Assembly (NCBI GenBank): GCA_016206875.1
Contig: JACQQR010000146.1
Location: 1 to 8,107 of the forward strand
DNA: 8,107 nucleotides
Origin: Candidatus Omnitrophota bacterium
GTDB taxonomy: Bacteria; Omnitrophota; Omnitrophia; Omnitrophales; JACROU01
Reading direction: 5' to 3'
The notes beneath the pieces were generated by a model that was given only the letters and a program-made list of their open reading frames with translations, made no database searches and was not told the DNA's origin. A program made the translations under genes and the position numbers. Each line of letters opens with the position of its first letter. Within the stretch, counting starts at the first letter, position 1. This document shows, one piece after another, positions 5,393 to 8,107 of this stretch.

Positions 5393-5430
5393 CTTTTAGC
5401 CATGAGCTAATAGCCATAATCTAACAGCTA
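5383..5430. repeat. Inverted repeat overlapping the lpxA stop codon
   Basis: TAGCTGTTAG (5383-5392) pairs perfectly with CTAACAGCTA (5421-5430), a 10-bp stem around a 28-base loop. The loop contains more TAGC-rich copies (TTAGCC, CTAATAGCC). The lpxA stop TAG (5390-5392) is inside the left arm, and the mutS Shine-Dalgarno begins right at the right arm. With no T-tract, it is more likely a repeat element or mRNA stabiliser than a terminator. Confidence 0.65.
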
Positions 5431-5442
5431 AGAGAGAATCAT

Positions 5443-7953
5443 GTGAAGCATACCCCCATGATGGAGCAGTATTTGGCGGTGAAAAAAACCTTGCCGCCCA
5501 ATACAGTTCTTTTCTTCCGCTTGGGCGATTTCTACGAAATGTTTTTTGAGGATGCGGCGCTGGCCTCGCGCATTCTTGAGATTGCCCTCACCGGCCGCGA
5601 AGGCGGCGAGGCCGGACGCGTGCCCATGTGCGGCGTGCCCTACCATGCCTCAAAAAATTACATCCGCCGCTTGATTGAAGAAGGCCTGAAAGTAGCCATC
5701 TGTGAACAGATGGAAGACGCGCGTTTTGCCAAAGGAATCGTCAAACGCGAAGTCACACGAATCATCAGCCAGGGCACGTATGTGGAAGAAGAGGAAGAAA
5801 ATTTGCCATCGGCCCAGGCCGCGCGCTATTTAACCGCTTTATTTTCAAAAGACGGCCGGCGTTTCGGCCTGGCCTATTTGGATTTAGGAACGGGGGAATT
5901 TAAAGTTACGGAAGTAGATTCTCCCGAGGATGTTACAAGCGAGCTCGTGCGCATACATCCGGCAGAATGCATTGTGCCCGAATCCATTCCTCTAGATTCG
6001 GAGATGGGGCAGTTTCTCTCCCGGGAATTCCGTCCTTCATTTCATGTGTATGAAACCCGCCGCTTCGATCTCGCCCGCGCTCGGGAGAAAATTCAAGCTG
6101 TTTTCCGCCTAGGCTCTCTGGATGGTTTGGGGCTGAGCGAGTCTCCGCTTGCCATCACTACGGCCGGAGCCATTCTTGAATACCTGGAAGATCATTTGCA
6201 TAGAAATTTGGAGCATCTGCGCAGACCGCAATATTATTCTTCCGAAGAATTTATGGTGCTGGACGCGGTCACCCAGAGAAATTTGGAACTGACCCGTCCC
6301 GCATTAGGCGTATCGGAAAACCGCCAAAATCCCACGCTTTTTTCCGTGATTGATGAAACCCAAAGCCTGATGGGCGCGCGCACGCTACGCCTGTGGCTCC
6401 TCCGTCCTTTGCTTTCTCCCGCGCGAATTGGGGAGCGGCTCGAGGCTGTAAAAGTTTTCGTGGAAAATAGCCCGTCCCGTGCTGCCCTTCGCGGGGCATT
6501 AAGAGGCATTCGCGATATGGAGCGCATTACCGGCCGCTTGAATTGCGCGCTGGGCAACGCACGGGATTTGGTGATGCTCGCAAATTCTTTGGAACGCATT
6601 CCGGAAATCAAACAAGCGCTCGAAAAATTTTCAGCGCAATCTACTTTATTAAAGCAGCTCGCCCGGGAGATGCATGAACTGAGAGACTTGGCTTTTGATA
6701 TCAGCCGTGCTTTTGTCGAGGCGCCGCCGCCGGCGATTCAAGAGGGCGGCATGGTGCGCATGGGATATTCACCGGAGCTCGACGCATTGAAAAACATTTG
6801 CTTGTCCGGGCAAAATTATCTGGCCGCCTTACAAAAACGCGAAATGGAGCGCACGGGCATCAAATCGCTCAAGGTGAAATACAACAAAGTCTTCGGCTAT
6901 TACATCGAGATCAGTCACGCCAATGCCAAGGCCGTGCCGGCGGAGTATACGCGCAAACAAACTTTGGTCAACGCCGAGCGTTACATCATTCCCGAATTAA
7001 AAGAATATGAAGAAAAAGTGCTCACCGCCCAGGAAAAGGCCGCCCGCAAAGAATATGAAATTTTTGAGGCATTTCGCCTTCGCGTGCGCGAGCGCATTCA
7101 AGAAATTCAATCCTCCGCCCAAGCATTAGGCGCGCTGGATGCGTTGACCGGTTTAGCGGAGACCGCCGTCAAACACAACTATGTCATGCCTCTTGTGACG
7201 GACAAAAAAGAGCTCCGCATCACCGGCGGGCGCCATCCCGTGGTGGAGCAATTTCTTCCGAGCGGGGAATTTGTGGAAAATGACACACTGTTAAACGGAG
7301 ACGATCATCAGTTTATTTTGATTACCGGGCCGAACATGGCCGGAAAATCCACGTATATCCGGCAAGTGGCGCTGATTACGCTTTTGGCCCAAGCGGGCTC
7401 TTTTGTTCCGGCCGCGCGCGCCGAAATTGGCGTGGCGGATAGAATTTTTACGCGCATCGGCGCTTCGGATGCGCTTTGGCGCGGGCAAAGCACGTTTATG
7501 GTGGAGATGGCTGAGACGGCCAATATTCTGCATCATGCCACCTCGCGCAGCTTGATTATTATGGACGAAATCGGGCGCGGCACCTCCACGTTTGACGGGG
7601 TAAGCATCGCCTGGAGCGTGTGCGAATATTTGGCAAGCGGCGAGAGCCCGCGGCCGCGCGCCTTATTTGCCACGCATTATCATGAGCTCACCAAACTGGA
7701 GAGTTTGTTTGAAGGCATCAAAAATTATCGCGTCACCGTGCACGAGGGAAATGCGGGCATTGTTTTCTTAAGAAAAATTGTGCGCGGAGGCACCGATAAA
7801 AGCTATGGCATTCATGTGGCGCGGCTGGCCGGACTTCCGGATTCCGTGATTGCCCGCGCGCGCCAAATTTTGGAAGAGCTCGAGCGCTCGAAAATGGTGG
7901 TAAAAAAAACAGAACATAGGTCAAAAGAAGTTGAAGAATTATCGCTGTTTTGA
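5443..7953 (+). CDS. mutS: DNA mismatch repair protein MutS
   Basis: MutS binds mismatched or looped bases and, using ATP, recruits MutL to start repair. The 836-residue protein shows the whole family layout. The mismatch-reading motif Phe30-Tyr31-Glu32 is in RLGDFYEMF (E. coli Phe36/Glu38). YNKVFGYYIEI lies at about 480-490 and Walker A GPNMAGKST at 629-637. STFMVEMAET starts at 683, Walker B MDE is at 707-709 followed by IGRGTSTFDG, and THYHEL lies near 744-749. The start is GTG at 5443, giving MKHTPMMEQY, which matches the conserved family start. An ATG at 5458 would cut into it and lacks a ribosome site, while AGAGAG lies 6 bases before the GTG. The chain ends at ELSLF (832-836), similar to the beta-clamp-binding motif, with no C-terminal tetramerisation segment after it. 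mutL is not in the window. Confidence 0.97.
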   Translation: MKHTPMMEQYLAVKKTLPPNTVLFFRLGDFYEMFFEDAALASRILEIALTGREGGEAGRVPMCGVPYHASKNYIRRLIEEGLKVAICEQMEDARFAKGIVKREVTRIISQGTYVEEEEENLPSAQAARYLTALFSKDGRRFGLAYLDLGTGEFKVTEVDSPEDVTSELVRIHPAECIVPESIPLDSEMGQFLSREFRPSFHVYETRRFDLARAREKIQAVFRLGSLDGLGLSESPLAITTAGAILEYLEDHLHRNLEHLRRPQYYSSEEFMVLDAVTQRNLELTRPALGVSENRQNPTLFSVIDETQSLMGARTLRLWLLRPLLSPARIGERLEAVKVFVENSPSRAALRGALRGIRDMERITGRLNCALGNARDLVMLANSLERIPEIKQALEKFSAQSTLLKQLAREMHELRDLAFDISRAFVEAPPPAIQEGGMVRMGYSPELDALKNICLSGQNYLAALQKREMERTGIKSLKVKYNKVFGYYIEISHANAKAVPAEYTRKQTLVNAERYIIPELKEYEEKVLTAQEKAARKEYEIFEAFRLRVRERIQEIQSSAQALGALDALTGLAETAVKHNYVMPLVTDKKELRITGGRHPVVEQFLPSGEFVENDTLLNGDDHQFILITGPNMAGKSTYIRQVALITLLAQAGSFVPAARAEIGVADRIFTRIGASDALWRGQSTFMVEMAETANILHHATSRSLIIMDEIGRGTSTFDGVSIAWSVCEYLASGESPRPRALFATHYHELTKLESLFEGIKNYRVTVHEGNAGIVFLRKIVRGGTDKSYGIHVARLAGLPDSVIARARQILEELERSKMVVKKTEHRSKEVEELSLF

Positions 7954-7972
7954 ACATTGTTTTAGAGTTGTT

Positions 7973-8018
7973 GTCATTCCGGCCCCGGATCGGAGTCCGG
8001 GGTAAACTCCAGCCGGGA
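7973..8018. repeat. GC-rich palindromic repeat downstream of mutS
   Basis: It starts with GTCATTCC, like the right arm of the element at 10-96 read on the other strand. CCCCGGA (7983-7989) pairs with TCCGGGG (7996-8002) around a 6-base loop. Outside it, TTCCGG (7977-7982) pairs with CCGGGA (8013-8018) with one G-T pair. No T-tract follows, so termination of mutS here would not be a classical intrinsic terminator. It is best read as a REP-like element, possibly protecting the mRNA end. Confidence 0.6.
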
Positions 8019-8040
8019 TCCAGGATTAATGCAAACTGAT

Positions 8041-8084
8041 ATCCTGTTTCCTAAGTTCGTATAGGGTTAAAGGAAAAACAGGAT
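8041..8084. repeat. Hairpin-forming inverted repeat near the window end
   Basis: ATCCTGTTTCCT (8041-8052) pairs with AGGAAAAACAGGAT (8071-8084), leaving a 2-base bulge and an 18-base loop. It lies 22 bases after the preceding GC-rich repeat. No gene is recognisable between the mutS stop and the window end (154 bases). The final bases (CCCCTCTCCCTC) may begin another repeat cut off by the window edge. Confidence 0.55.
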
Positions 8085-8107
8085 CTAACAGGCGGCCCCT
8101 CTCCCTC

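Overview
The window is a gene-dense stretch of bacterial chromosome with seven protein genes, all on the + strand. An lpxA gene means the organism makes lipid A, so it is a Gram-negative (diderm) bacterium. Base composition is fairly balanced and codon use looks uniform across the genes. The many short palindromic repeats between genes recall Omnitrophota/PVC-type or deltaproteobacterial genomes, but I cannot fix the phylum from sequence alone. I found no tRNA, rRNA, CRISPR array, transposase or phage gene.

Layout: a palindromic repeat (10-96); an aldo/keto reductase (190-1155); a small secreted protein with three calcium-loop-like repeats (1181-1501); a repeat-bearing gap; a single-cluster [4Fe-4S] ferredoxin (1659-1889); a terminator-like hairpin; a fused MoeB/ThiF-type E1-like adenylyltransferase plus rhodanese (1985-3226); an array of four GTGACTGTCAC palindromes (3242-3324); fabF (3336-4574) overlapping lpxA (4574-5392) by one base; an inverted repeat; mutS (5443-7953); then two more hairpin repeats up to the window end. 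No gap between genes exceeds 300 bases.

The genes are mostly housekeeping. fabF and lpxA form a tight translationally coupled pair: FabF elongates acyl-ACP and LpxA uses 3-hydroxyacyl-ACP for the first step of lipid A synthesis. The MoeB-rhodanese protein activates a sulfur-carrier protein for molybdopterin, thiamine or similar sulfur transfer, and the rhodanese domain would supply the sulfur. MutS recognises DNA mismatches. The ferredoxin and the aldo/keto reductase are redox proteins with no evident link to the other genes.

The most interesting layer is the repeats. Most gaps carry a palindromic element. One element, a 30-bp double hairpin at 2516-2545, lies inside the moeB coding region as exactly ten in-frame codons, and removing it restores an ordinary-looking MoeB loop. 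A degenerate inverted relative lies in the gap upstream of the ferredoxin gene. A second repeat lies in the linker of the same protein, just before a strong internal Shine-Dalgarno sequence and an in-frame GTG at the start of the rhodanese domain. A third repeat supplies the lpxA stop codon. I see no clear new multi-gene system here. The repeat-in-gene pattern is the feature most worth following up.
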